This document shows, one piece after another, positions 35,801 to 45,736 of a stretch of DNA of 64,000 nt (positions are counted from its first letter, which is position 1; each line of letters starts with the position of its first letter). The notes beneath the pieces are model-generated. The model worked only from the letters and a program-made list of their open reading frames with translations. It had not been told where the DNA came from and made no database searches. The stretch comes from Hypomyces perniciosus. Taxonomy: Eukaryota; Ascomycota; Sordariomycetes; Hypocreales; Hypocreaceae. The position numbers were made by a program, and so were the translations under genes. The stretch is from positions 4,801,501 through 4,865,500 of the forward strand of contig SPDT01000006.1 of the NCBI GenBank assembly GCA_008477525.1, read 5' to 3'.

Positions 35801-37109
35801 TGCAGCCTAATTTTGCTGCCCAAGCCAGACGGCCATTTGACCGCTTCTCGTACATTCAGTGGCCCCCAGAGAATTTCTTGTTTCGGATAGGTCTGGGAGG
35901 GCTGATTCACCGAACGTCAGCTCTCCTTGGGCAACAATGGACGGAGCCCAACCACAGCCTACCCCACGATGGGCTTACTCCGTCCTGCACGTCGACACGA
36001 TGGGCGGGCAATCTTTGCTTTTCTTCCATCAACAAGCAAGTTAGAAGGCCGTCGTCATTGACACTGAGCAAACAGCCTCGGGAATTCGCCACTCCGAGAG
36101 CTTCCAACTGGGCACGGAGAACTGTCTGTAGGTCACTTTCGACTTGTTTGCAGCATCAACCCGCCCCTCGGTTCAAGACGCTTCCTGGACGAGCCGAACT
36201 CCATACCCAATCCATACAGGCAATCCTGGCTCGGCATCTTGCTCGTATCCCACCGAAACCGTCCTCTCCGTCCGCTCCACCATTCATTCTTGCGGAACAA
36301 GCAAAACAGGTACTACCACTACCAAGAAACAACTGCAGGTACCTCCGTACGGAGTCCTACATCTGGACGATATTCCCTTGTGCCTCACCTGGACTGGACT
36401 GGGTCATTAACCCCGGATCCCGCCGTGGGCACCTGATTGATTGATTGATGATTGGGACGAAAAAGTGGCGAACACCTACCAAAACTTGGTCGTGCCTGTC
36501 AGCTTGCCCTGGTTCCTCACGTTCTTTGATCCTAACACGGAATCCCCAGTGATCATCTCGGACCAGGGTCGCCAAGCCAAGTCTGGAGTGCTGTGTCCGT
36601 GCCTTCTTAGTGAGCTCAATCACCTACATAAATAAAGCGCCTCCATTCCGGGCTGGCAAAGCACCTGCATTACAGATTTTGTCTTACCCGGGCAAACAAT
36701 CTCATCACTCCCTTACCTGGAAATTGGACCCTCAAGGACGATTCGGGCCCTCGCACAGCAATTTTGTGTGCCTGATCACAGCTTGCCCCAGAAGGCCACA
36801 ACCCCGTCGAGGTTGGCACTTCTGGATTGGCCACTTGGCTGCTTGAACACACCGCCTGTAAGCCATCAACGGAAGACCCAAGGACCTTCATCAACCCGGA
36901 GCATCACTCACCGTGGACCCTCCGGGATATCTAGAACTTCCCGGACTGCTTAGGATCTATGCCCAAGGTGTACAAGTTCTCCAGAGGATTTGGTCTTGCC
37001 GGAGTCCACAGGATTCAGCCAGTGCTTTCTTGATATTATTGGCCTACGTTTTCTCTTTCATTCGCAGTTCCCAGAGACGTTCTTGTTTCTTGCCTTTTTG
37101 TTTTGCAGT
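32816..37109. promoter_or_regulatory. 4.3-kb divergent spacer between the C2H2 factor and an unknown protein gene
   Basis: No gene recognised. Open frames here (for example 35683-36444) begin with TTG or GTG, have no protein-like features and lack consistent exons. Splice-like signals, such as TTTTGCAG just before the ATG at 37110, suggest long spliced 5' UTRs. TAC-NNN-GTA palindromes lie at 35630-35645 and 35657-35665. Confidence 0.45.
35630..35665. repeat. cluster of three TAC-NNN-GTA palindromes
   Basis: TACTCCGTA and TACGAAGTA overlap at 35630-35645; TACTTCGTA follows at 35657-35665. Same dispersed motif as elsewhere. Confidence 0.65.
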
Positions 37110-38259
37110 ATGAGCCCTGAGGAGATGGCCCAGTCCGGTTTTGTTTACAAGATGCCGTCCGTTTCCAACGGCCCATGGAACCCAACGCGCAGGTGCGGAG
37201 TGCCCGACTACCTGCCAACGAAGTGGTTGTCCGGGGCTGACACAGCACATAGCTGTTTCGTCGAGCCATACAACAACGGAGGGCTTGCCAGCAGCCTCTA
37301 CCCTAGCTCCAGGTAAGATGAGACCGCAGCATGCTATTTTCATGAACGTCAGAATAACACCAATGCTTCAAAGCATGACCTACCCAGCCAATGCGTACCC
37401 CTGGGCCGATGGCCCGCCTGTGGCGCCAAACGGACACCACCCACGACCAGAGGCTGCCGTTCATTCATCCTATACTACACAGTCGCCACCTGGGGCAACC
37501 AATGGCTCCAACTCGGTGTACGGATCACACAAACGCAGCAGATCTTCTACGTGGGATGCCCAAGGCCGATACTCGCCCACCGGTTCAGTGGACGACATCA
37601 TTGCCTCACCCAGCCTGTCCGACTACTCCCTCGATAATGGAATCGATCTCATGATCCCGACAGCAAAGCCAAAGTCCAACGGCAAGCCCCGATCTCAACG
37701 ACGACCATCGAACCGAGATGAGTTCGATGGTCCCCATCAGTTCTTGCAGCGTCCCCCACCAGATGTTATTGCAATGCAAGAAAGGGAGCTCCCACATCTA
37801 CCCACAAACCTCCATGTCCAAGAGCAGGACAACGTCCTCAACCAAGTCAACGACAGGCTGTCTCAATGTGCCTTCGACTTCGTGGCCAAGTATCAGTTCC
37901 CAATTCCCTTGACCCAAGACATGAGACCCGTGGAAAGACCTCACGACCGAGAATGGACTGAGTGGGTCTACCTCCTGAAAAGACTTGCGACCAAGCGGCG
38001 AATCCCTGCTAGGGTTCTCTATAATGGACAGATCAAGCAGTTTGTCACGATCCTTGAAAACTCTCTGGAGATGCGGCACGCCGCCAAGCACCAGAGTCGT
38101 CCTCTAAAGGACGATAGAAACATCCTCCAGCTCATTTCAGCTGGCATTCAGGTCGCTAAAATCCTGAAGGATGCGTCGGCGATGGATTATCTCGACCGGC
38201 TATACGTTTCAACGGAGAAGCAGATCCAGGAGCGTGCCAACGCTCGATTCCGATCTTAA
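37110..38259 (+). CDS. conserved-looking fungal protein of unknown function
   Basis: I do not recognise a named family. Exons 37110-37312 and 37374-38259 give 362 residues; the 61-nt intron splits an AG|C serine codon. The first half is disordered and Ser/Pro/Asn-rich with a basic patch (SHKRSRSS). The second half (about 240-350) looks like a compact, mostly helical conserved domain: DREWTEWVYLLKRLATKRR, IPARVLYNGQIKQFVTILE, then DDRNILQLISAGIQVAKIL. The start is the first ATG after a strong acceptor TTTTGCAG, which implies a spliced 5' UTR. The composition (disordered N-terminus, basic patch) would suit a nuclear protein, but that is inference. It shares a 4.3-kb upstream region with the C2H2 factor. 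Confidence 0.7.
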
Positions 38260-39931
38260 GCCTTCTCCCCCTTCTTCAGTCTCTTTTTGACCCTAATGAT
38301 CACGTTTTATTTTACCATGAGACTGCAACTTGACGACGTTTTATTGTTTCCGATCGGAGCGAATGAGTACCACGAGAAAATGACTGTCAACGTACGTCCT
38401 TCCCCTGGGTAGCTCCACACCCTGAACCAAACTAACGAAGAGGCAGTTCCGAACGTTTTATCTGCGCCGGGCCGACGACGATCTATGGGCCTGGGACCCG
38501 TTTTTAGACGGCATTAACGACTTGAATGATGTAAAGAAAAAATGGTGTATTTTGTTCGTGGAAGCAATGATGTTACTGCTCATGTGTGTTCTTTGCTTCG
38601 TGCTCGTGTCTCGGTGGGCCGGTTCTGGAAGCTGGCGGGACTCACTTCCATTATTCTCTATCATCAACAAACGAGCTTTGCTACCAACCTGCCTTCCTTC
38701 CTTCCTTCGAACCCCCTTGTGACTCGATCGACAAGCGTGCCATGGGCCTTGATGAACTCCATGTTGGGAAACCAGGCTTCGATGACTATAATTCAGAAGC
38801 TGTCGGGCTCCAGCACACCTAGGCTCGGGAATGTACAGTGTGTCATATTACAGTATCTATGTTGCCTCTGGATGGCATATTTGGATTATGTATTGTTAGT
38901 TATACTGGGATGCTAGGTTATTTGGTGCCGTTAAGGGCTTGGATGATTGGATAATAAGGCAGGAGGAAAAGAGTATGGAATCAACTTGCTGTGCTTAATG
39001 ATAAATTCATAATATTGGAATGTCTTCTTGTATCAGATAGAAAAGAGAAAATGGGATATCCATGATTTTCTCGCTTGGCAGTCTGTATCTCCTTAGATTG
39101 GTAAATTTGCCAAGTTCGCTGCAGTAGCTTACCCTAGAACTCTCGTGTCATACGTCAAGGAAGCAGATAGTAAAGGGTATTCTGCCATTGACTGGAGCAT
39201 CTGAGGGGAGTTTTTTTTGGTTCCAAAAATTAATCATATGAACTTGGCAAATATTTTTTTTATATTGTGCTCCGTAAGAAGTGCTAATGTAAATTTTAGG
39301 ATAGCTGTCGAACCAGCCGTGATGCGTCGGTGTCCGGTTTGGAAGTCGGTAACAGCACCCTAAGCAAGAATGAGACAACCAAGGTGACTTACTGCTGTTC
39401 CACGACCGCAAGATCAATACGGAGTACTACTAATACAATAGTACCCAGGTGATGTCAGATTTCGAATATGGCTGCTCCATCCATGTGCCGCAAGACAAGG
39501 CTGTGAGTGGTCAGCGGGATTCTAAAGATAGCCCCAACTGCCACCAATGATAGTGATCCTCTTGATCGCAAGTTCGGTGTTCCTTTATGGCTTAGCGCTT
39601 GCAAGACACCGAGCCGCAACGCCATAAACATCCGTATGGCCCAACAATGGAGGCGATTTGATTCCTGATACATGTTTTTGCCTTCCTGGTCGCTGTTTGG
39701 AGCGATACTCAAAGCCTAGATTTTTGCCGATTTTTGTTGCGGAAATTAGTGCAGATGGGGTGATCCAGCGTAAGCGACCAGCATCCGCCAATACCTACCT
39801 ATCTATATTCAACAGCGATTGCGACACACCTTCTCGCGAGATAGTATCTGATCTGGAATATTGGATACTTCGTTAATAGAAATCGGTGATTGGACAGGGA
39901 TTTCACCTCAACTTTTCCCTAGAGACCCATC
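38260..39931. other. spacer upstream of the Zn2Cys6 gene
   Basis: No gene seen. The first part is the 3' UTR of the preceding gene. A TACGGAGTA palindrome lies at 39418-39426. T-rich and AT-rich stretches are common. Confidence 0.5.
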
Positions 39932-42331
39932 ATGGCCTCAGTCACTTCCCATAGTGCCTCCCCACACTCTTCGCCTTACGACTTCGACTCGACTGGCGAT
40001 ACCGATGAATCATGGCAGTATATCGAGTATTCGAGCGCCGTATCAGCTACTGGATCGATTGGATTTCTTCCCAGCCCGGCGAGTGGCAGCTTGAGCGGCT
40101 TTGCCATCGTTGGCCATGTCTCTCCGCCATCACAGGTTGGGCTTTCGCCCTCGTCAATCGGAGACATGGATCAAAACGTATTTCTACCAGCGAGCAACTC
40201 GTATCAGCCAGAAGCCGAATTCATAGGCTCTGATGCGTTTCTGAGCACTGCTCCAGCAAGTTCTGGCAATGCCGACGCTGATGCGTTCTTGACGCCCCAG
40301 CAATATCTGTTCATGTCACCTAATGCTACGGGCATTTCACCACAAGAACTAAACGGTAAGTTTATGTGCAGAAACATGACGTTTTTGGACGATATTGATG
40401 GGAGTACAGGTTTAGCGCCATACCTGAACGACTTCCAGGCGGATTCCTTCACAACGATAAATCAGACAAGTCCAGTACCACACCAACTCCAACAGCAACT
40501 GCTCCAAGAAAATGCTCTTCAATCCTTTCAATCCGATCTAAACTTGCCGCCATGGAACCCTACGAGCCCGAGGGGTATGACTGAAAATAAATTCATATTC
40601 GAAGACATAATGACTTCGCCGAGTATCCCGAGCACCGGCTCCTCAAGCCCCAAATCTCCTGGGGTGAAATCAGAGAGAAGCAGCAAGTCAGCGAGTGGCA
40701 GCATACGAAAGGTAATAGGCGGCAAGATCGAGAAGGCCAAGAACGATCAGTCTAGCAAGTTTGTGATTGTCACACCGACCACTATTAGTGCCCGCGCGGG
40801 TAAGCCGAACCCCTTCGAGTGCTTCGAGGCCATGAGGACGACGCAGAAGGGCCGAAAGGGTCCTCTGGCGAACGAGACCAAGGAGAGCGCATTGCAAGTT
40901 AGAAGAGTTGGTGCTTGTTTCTGCTGTCACAGCCGCAAGGTCAAGTGTGACAAGGAACGGCCGTGCAAGCACTGCAAGAAGCTCATGTTGCAAGTTCCGC
41001 AAGTGGTGTGCTGGCAGTTCCAGGACTTTTTGCCAATTCTGTTCCCTGAATTCATCCGTGGGCACTTCAAGAAGGATGTCATGACGAAATTCATCGGCGA
41101 GAACATTGAAGGTTTCAATGTGAATGGCGCCGAGCAGCATTGCCAGGTTGAGCTCTCCTCTGGACCACGGTTTGCGACTACTTTGACTATCAAAGCCCAG
41201 TTCTTCACGGCCAAGACATGCGATGTGTTGCAGCACTGGCATTTGAGTACGGGTAACGATCGAGTTGACCTTCATTCGAATGGGTCGGCTCCGATCGGTA
41301 TTGAACTCAACAAGAGTGGACGGAAAGATGAGCTTAGGAAGCTGGCGAAGGCATATGTGCAAGACTTGATGAATGAACCCCTATATGCGGAGCAGGTCAC
41401 AGACTCGTTCAGGTCCACCAGGTTACCGACGAAGATCCTTTCTATCGTACAGACCTTCGCGAAGCAGTCAGATGTAAGTCTGCGATACTTGGTCGCCGGA
41501 AGACAAGATACTAACTGCAACCAGTCTACAGTGGTCAAGCGAGCACTCTCCATATATACCATGCACTATGTCATGACCCGCCACCTTTGTTTGACTCGTC
41601 AATCCATCATCTCCCTCCTGCCAACTGGTCTTGTCCCGCAAAACATTCCTTGGGTGACCCCTCGAGTGCTCGCTCGACAGATCAAGTCCCTTATCGACGA
41701 GCTGATTCTGCGGGAAATGCAACAGCTGTTTGAGCTATTCTCCAAATCACTCAAGCCCAAGCTTCGCCGAGAATGGGCCCCTTGTCTCGCTGCTTTCCTC
41801 GTTCTCTGCCTGTTTATGGAGGCGGTTGAGACAGCCGCGGACAATTTTGTCGTATCGCAAAACGAAATCAACATGAGGAACAAATATGCGCCGAAATACA
41901 AGAGAACGCTGGCATTGGATACGTGCAAGGAGTTGGAGAACATGCCGTTCAAACAATTTGCGTATCAGTTCCATCATCTTTATCAGACGCACACCAAAGA
42001 TGCAAACACCAGGAGCTTCAATCCTTTGTTTGACAACAGTTTTGCAGAGCAAGGGGAGATGGATCAACCCGCCATGGAAATGGTTGAGAAGCTAAGAGAG
42101 TTGTTCCATGGGGAGGATTGTGAGTTCTTTTGTCTTATTCATACTGGGGAGGCATATGCTAACTGCAGCACAGGGCAAGATTTGCAGTTCCTCGCCGACG
42201 ACGAAATTTTATTACACAGGGAAGAACATCCCTTCCCTATGGACACGTCTTTTCTTTACACAGGCCGACTGGTGGCCAAATTCTTACTGTCCTTTACCAA
42301 CGAAAACATCATATTTGGGAGCAAGATATGA
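39932..42331 (+). CDS. Zn2Cys6-type zinc-cluster regulator
   Basis: Fungal transcription regulator of unknown targets. Exons 39932-40355, 40410-41473, 41525-42119 and 42174-42331 give 746 residues. The N-terminal 300 residues are disordered. The cysteine cluster lies at about 310-341: C310, C313, C320, C326, C329, C341, with the basic stretch HSRKVKCDKERPC. The spacing matches the Zn2Cys6 rule except the last loop, which is 11 residues instead of the usual 6-8. The cluster is followed by VVCWQFQDFLPILFPEFIRG and a long mostly helical region. The position of the cluster in the middle of the protein, rather than near the N-terminus, is also unusual. All three introns (54, 51, 54 nt) are multiples of three and have no in-frame stop, so the unspliced frame is open from end to end. 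The splice sites (GTAAGT, GTAAGT, GTGAGT) and an internal CTAAC support them. Confidence 0.82.
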   Translation: MASVTSHSASPHSSPYDFDSTGDTDESWQYIEYSSAVSATGSIGFLPSPASGSLSGFAIVGHVSPPSQVGLSPSSIGDMDQNVFLPASNSYQPEAEFIGSDAFLSTAPASSGNADADAFLTPQQYLFMSPNATGISPQELNGKFMCRNMTFLDDIDGSTGLAPYLNDFQADSFTTINQTSPVPHQLQQQLLQENALQSFQSDLNLPPWNPTSPRGMTENKFIFEDIMTSPSIPSTGSSSPKSPGVKSERSSKSASGSIRKVIGGKIEKAKNDQSSKFVIVTPTTISARAGKPNPFECFEAMRTTQKGRKGPLANETKESALQVRRVGACFCCHSRKVKCDKERPCKHCKKLMLQVPQVVCWQFQDFLPILFPEFIRGHFKKDVMTKFIGENIEGFNVNGAEQHCQVELSSGPRFATTLTIKAQFFTAKTCDVLQHWHLSTGNDRVDLHSNGSAPIGIELNKSGRKDELRKLAKAYVQDLMNEPLYAEQVTDSFRSTRLPTKILSIVQTFAKQSDVSLRYLVAGRQDTNCNQSTVVKRALSIYTMHYVMTRHLCLTRQSIISLLPTGLVPQNIPWVTPRVLARQIKSLIDELILREMQQLFELFSKSLKPKLRREWAPCLAAFLVLCLFMEAVETAADNFVVSQNEINMRNKYAPKYKRTLALDTCKELENMPFKQFAYQFHHLYQTHTKDANTRSFNPLFDNSFAEQGEMDQPAMEMVEKLRELFHGEDCEFFCLIHTGEAYANCSTGQDLQFLADDEILLHREEHPFPMDTSFLYTGRLVAKFLLSFTNENIIFGSKI

Positions 42332-44145
42332 CGGAATCATGGTTTGCATGTGAGGAACATGGTAACGGCGCAAGACGGCCGGGTCAAGCGATTGGATATT
42401 TGGCGTTATGAAACATGTGTAGGGAGTTCTCCGTAGAGAAGCTTACCAGGTGGCAAGATTTATGAAATACTATATTTACGAATAAATGTGCGTCTGATTT
42501 TAGTCCTGATGCAACACAGAAATCTATGGCATCAGGGTGGAGCAGACCGGTTGTCTAGACCTTTGGGTTTTTCTTCCACTTCGAACGATAAAAATAAAGT
42601 AACACACTTGCGCATTGATAGCAGCGAGGTGTAGGCAATATGTGGGTGCATGTCACACGATTGAACACATGAAGCGCTGTATGTCTCTCTAACCGCAATG
42701 CCACACGAGTCCTCTACCTACCAGTGAACCGAGGTTGTGTACTTTCGGCCGCAATTCAGCTTCGTAGCGTAGCGTTGCGTTGGGCGAAGACCTCAGGTTC
42801 GGAGGAGCCGTGAATGGCACAGTCGGTCAGAATGAGGGGAAACAATCCAAGTGTAACCAGCAGCCAAGGCCAGCCAGCAGCCGTTGGTCCGGAGTGAGGG
42901 TAGCAGTCTTGGAGCTGGAGAGTTTGGAGAAAAGTTTGCAAGCGGAGAGAGGGAAGAGAAAAAAAAAAGAGCACTTAATAAACGAGGAGAAAAGAGGGGA
43001 ACGAAGCTACCCCTGTCGCCATCACGTGATGGAACGAAAGGGTTCAAAGGTCGCGTGGGTCTTTACCGCTTCTCTCGCTCTTTTTTTTTCTTCTCTTCTT
43101 ATACATTCATACACTTTCTGCACGATTAATCAACCTATGGCGATTCATCAACTTGCCATGGGTCATATTTGCGTGCTAGATGAACGGATCTCTCTACCCC
43201 TCATCTCACGGCGAGATGTGAACTGTTGTCTTACCGTTTTGGTAGTGTTTCCGACATGCTTTTCGACTTGTATCTGCCGCGTAGCATTGCATTGACTGGT
43301 TGCGTTTGTCACCCCCTTTGGAGCAGCCTACATGTAAGGAGGAGGGCAGGCTCCGTTCGCCCGCATTATTAAAATAAATTTCTCCCCGAGAACGACCGTG
43401 ACAAGCTGATTTGTCCGGCTAGTGCAACGTAGTACAGCTGACAGGAGGCGTCTATTCGTAGAGCCCGAACGCCTCTCTCCGCACGCCAGGAGGATATGCG
43501 GTGCAAGCCTCGAAAAGTCGGGGCTGCTTGGGCATCAAACTACCGTTCCCCTAGGAGACACATGCCTCTCGACCTGAAAGACGATGGCTGTCCAGGGAGA
43601 GCCACTGCAGCCGCACCGTCGAGACCTTCCAACCAACCACTGCCACGTCACGGCAAGCACGAAGAGCAGATGCAAGTCATGGCCCTGAGGCCCTCTGCTG
43701 AGCTGTTCTTGCAGATTCCAGAAGCCCGAAAGCCTCTTGATAGGTATATTGTCACATGGTTCTCGCCGTATCCCGGGATCTACGAAGTATGTATTACAGC
43801 CATCCCTATGCAGAATGGGAAACCGTCCAATCAGTCCTGAGAAGATGAGCCGTTGAGAATAAATACGATCCGAAACCTGACCTATTATATATCTTTATAT
43901 GATTGCCTTCTCCTCCCCTGTGCACACGAAGGGTATCTTCTTTTTTTGCATACTTTTTTGCTCGACACATCCCGCTCTTTCTTCTGCCAAAGCAACAAAA
44001 CTTCTCCAACAAAGGAATTCATTCATTCCCCAGCTTGTTGAAAGGCCCATTCCCCAATCTCAAGGCCTGTGAACTTTTATACACTGAAAAGCAAAATTGC
44101 ACCGGAGACTCTACAACACTCCCCCTCACCGATATTTGAATCAAA
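42332..44145. other. spacer before the small membrane-protein ORF
   Basis: No gene I trust. A 114-codon ATG-started frame at 43496-43840 has no recognisable features. Purine-rich (about 42930-42990) and T-rich tracts are present. Confidence 0.45.
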
Positions 44146-44730
44146 ATGTCTAAGCAACAGCCCACCCTGGAAGAGTTCCGACTCGAAATCGTGCTCATTG
44201 CGATTGGAGTCCTCGTCCTCGTTTCAACACTTGGGCTTATCATTCTCATGAATGTCGGGTTGAGGTCACCGCCGCCTAGATATTATCTGGACGCCGATTT
44301 CGATGAAAAGAGGCCTGTTTAGGAAGGCGAGGCACAGAACGAGAAGCCAGAAGCACCCCCAATTGAGCCTTATCATGATGAGACGTTCATTGATACTCTT
44401 CGACGCCGGAGCTCGTCTCTGGTGGAAGACTTCAAAAGGGAGCTGAGTGCGTTCACACGCAAAGTCAGCGCTCCCGTTCCAGCGGGGATTTCACCGTACA
44501 AGATGAACCCTGGAATTACAGACGTATTGCGCAAATATAGTCTGAATCAACCATCAAGTGGGCGAAGAAGCATTATGCCTCGCGAGGAAACCACCTGGTG
44601 CAAGATACTGGATTCTCCGGTTTTGGCCACAGGCAGCGACAATGAACTGGACGAGCTCCGGATGCGTTCCACTCGTGTCCCTGGCGGCTCGATGGACTTG
44701 GGGAAACAGGATGACAGTGATTCGCCGTAG
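44146..44730 (+). pseudogene. small membrane-protein ORF interrupted by an in-frame TAG
   Basis: From ATG 44146 the frame codes 58 residues: a short polar start (MSKQQPTLEEFRLE), one transmembrane helix at about 14-36 (IVLIAIGVLVLVSTLGLIIL) and an acidic tail. TAG at 44320-44322 then ends it. The same frame continues open for 135 more codons to a TAG at 44730, with protein-like content: charged sequence (EGEAQNEKPEAPP), RRRSSSLVEDFKREL and a C-terminal acidic DSDSP. Both halves look like one 194-position single-pass membrane protein. No good donor lies just upstream of the TAG, although the bases before it (CCTGTTTAG) resemble an acceptor. The choices are a nonsense allele, read-through, an unusual intron with donor GTCACC at 44266, or a base error. 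The family is not recognised. Confidence 0.5.
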
Positions 44731-45004
44731 TGGATGTTGGTTAAGATCAGGGAGGCGATTTTCACATGTGGCCGAGCCGGCAGTTGGAAGGTCGGGTCCG
44801 TTGGGATGAAATTGTTGTACATAGTAAAACTAATGAACTCTGCAAGCCGCCAGAATTTGATACAGGCGAACTCAGAAGCCCACGACGCAAGTTTTTTATG
44901 CCTCGCCCGGCTGATCCATCGTCTATCTCCCTCGCATGTGTGTTATTGTACACCTGTTCACCAACTGTAGTCTTTTTCCTTTTGTGTCCCTGCTCTTCTA
45001 CCGT

Positions 45005-45336
45005 TTACGCCCTCGGCTTCTTCAGGTCCCGCGCGGCCTGCTTCAGGTTGAAGTTGCACTCCTCGTAGGCTCGTCCGGCACCGAACCCAGCGCCAATGTA
45101 GGCGGGCCACGCTCTTCGCTTGAACAGGAGGACGGAGAAGACGACACCGAATCCGAGACCGAGGGTAGACTTGACGATGAGGTTCGAAAGGCAGCGATCC
45201 CACTATTGAAACCTAGTTAGAAAATGCCGATAAATCAAGCGCTGCGCTGCTGAATGTTTACCTTCTCGTTGAGAAGAGCCTCGCTAACTGGCCGAGAAAT
45301 GGCGCTTGGGGGAGGAGGGACGGCGGTCTCGGACAT
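45005..45336 (-). CDS. MIC10: MICOS complex subunit Mic10
   Basis: Mic10 bends the mitochondrial inner membrane at cristae junctions. Exons 45336-45262 and 45202-45005 give 90 residues, the usual size. The protein starts MSETAVPPPPSAISRPVSE. Exon 2 begins WDRCLSNLIVKSTLGLGFG. Two transmembrane helices form the hairpin, each with the family glycine motif: GLGFG in the first and GAGFGAG in the second, separated by a positively charged loop (FKRRAWP). The 59-nt intron keeps phase 0; its acceptor TTTCAATAG is chosen over TAACTAG, ten bases earlier, because it gives the conserved WDRC. It is divergent from URB2. Confidence 0.93.
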
Positions 45337-45736
45337 GATGGCAGACGTTGCTGAACGAATGTTTGTGAGCAATTAGAGGTCCAAGCAGAAGAAAATTTGA
45401 GGACACTTACATGCGGAGCGCAATTGACGTCAAAGAGCCAGACTGAGGGCTGCAAAATAGCTTGGGATGCAGTGATGTCAAGCTTCACGAAAACCATTCG
45501 GTCGCTTGTCGTCGATACCCGAAAGCGGTGAAGGCTGGCATGCCAAATTGGGAACTGTTGATGCGGCAGAATTTTGGAAATTTTGGTGAAGCTACAACAG
45601 ACCGTGGGGCCTTTACACGCCTTCAGTTCAGTGTAACATTTTGAATCAAGAATATTGGGAATATTCCGCCCGTGAAGTTTGTCACTTCCCAAGCAAATAA
45701 CCGGTTCATGGGGCTTCAGGTCCCTTTGCTCTACTC
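45337..45736. promoter_or_regulatory. divergent promoter, MIC10 / URB2
   Basis: 400 bases between the proposed starts of two divergent genes. It probably carries both promoters. No specific element recognised. Confidence 0.45.

Noticed and set aside
35683..36444. 253-codon open frame in the 4.3-kb gap
   Set aside because: Starts with TTG, has no protein-like domain or hydrophobic pattern, and other frames nearby are equally open. Likely chance in GC-balanced spacer.
43496..43840. 114-codon ATG-started frame
   Set aside because: No recognisable domain, no conserved-looking segment, and located in a purine/pyrimidine-skewed spacer. Not excluded by expression data.
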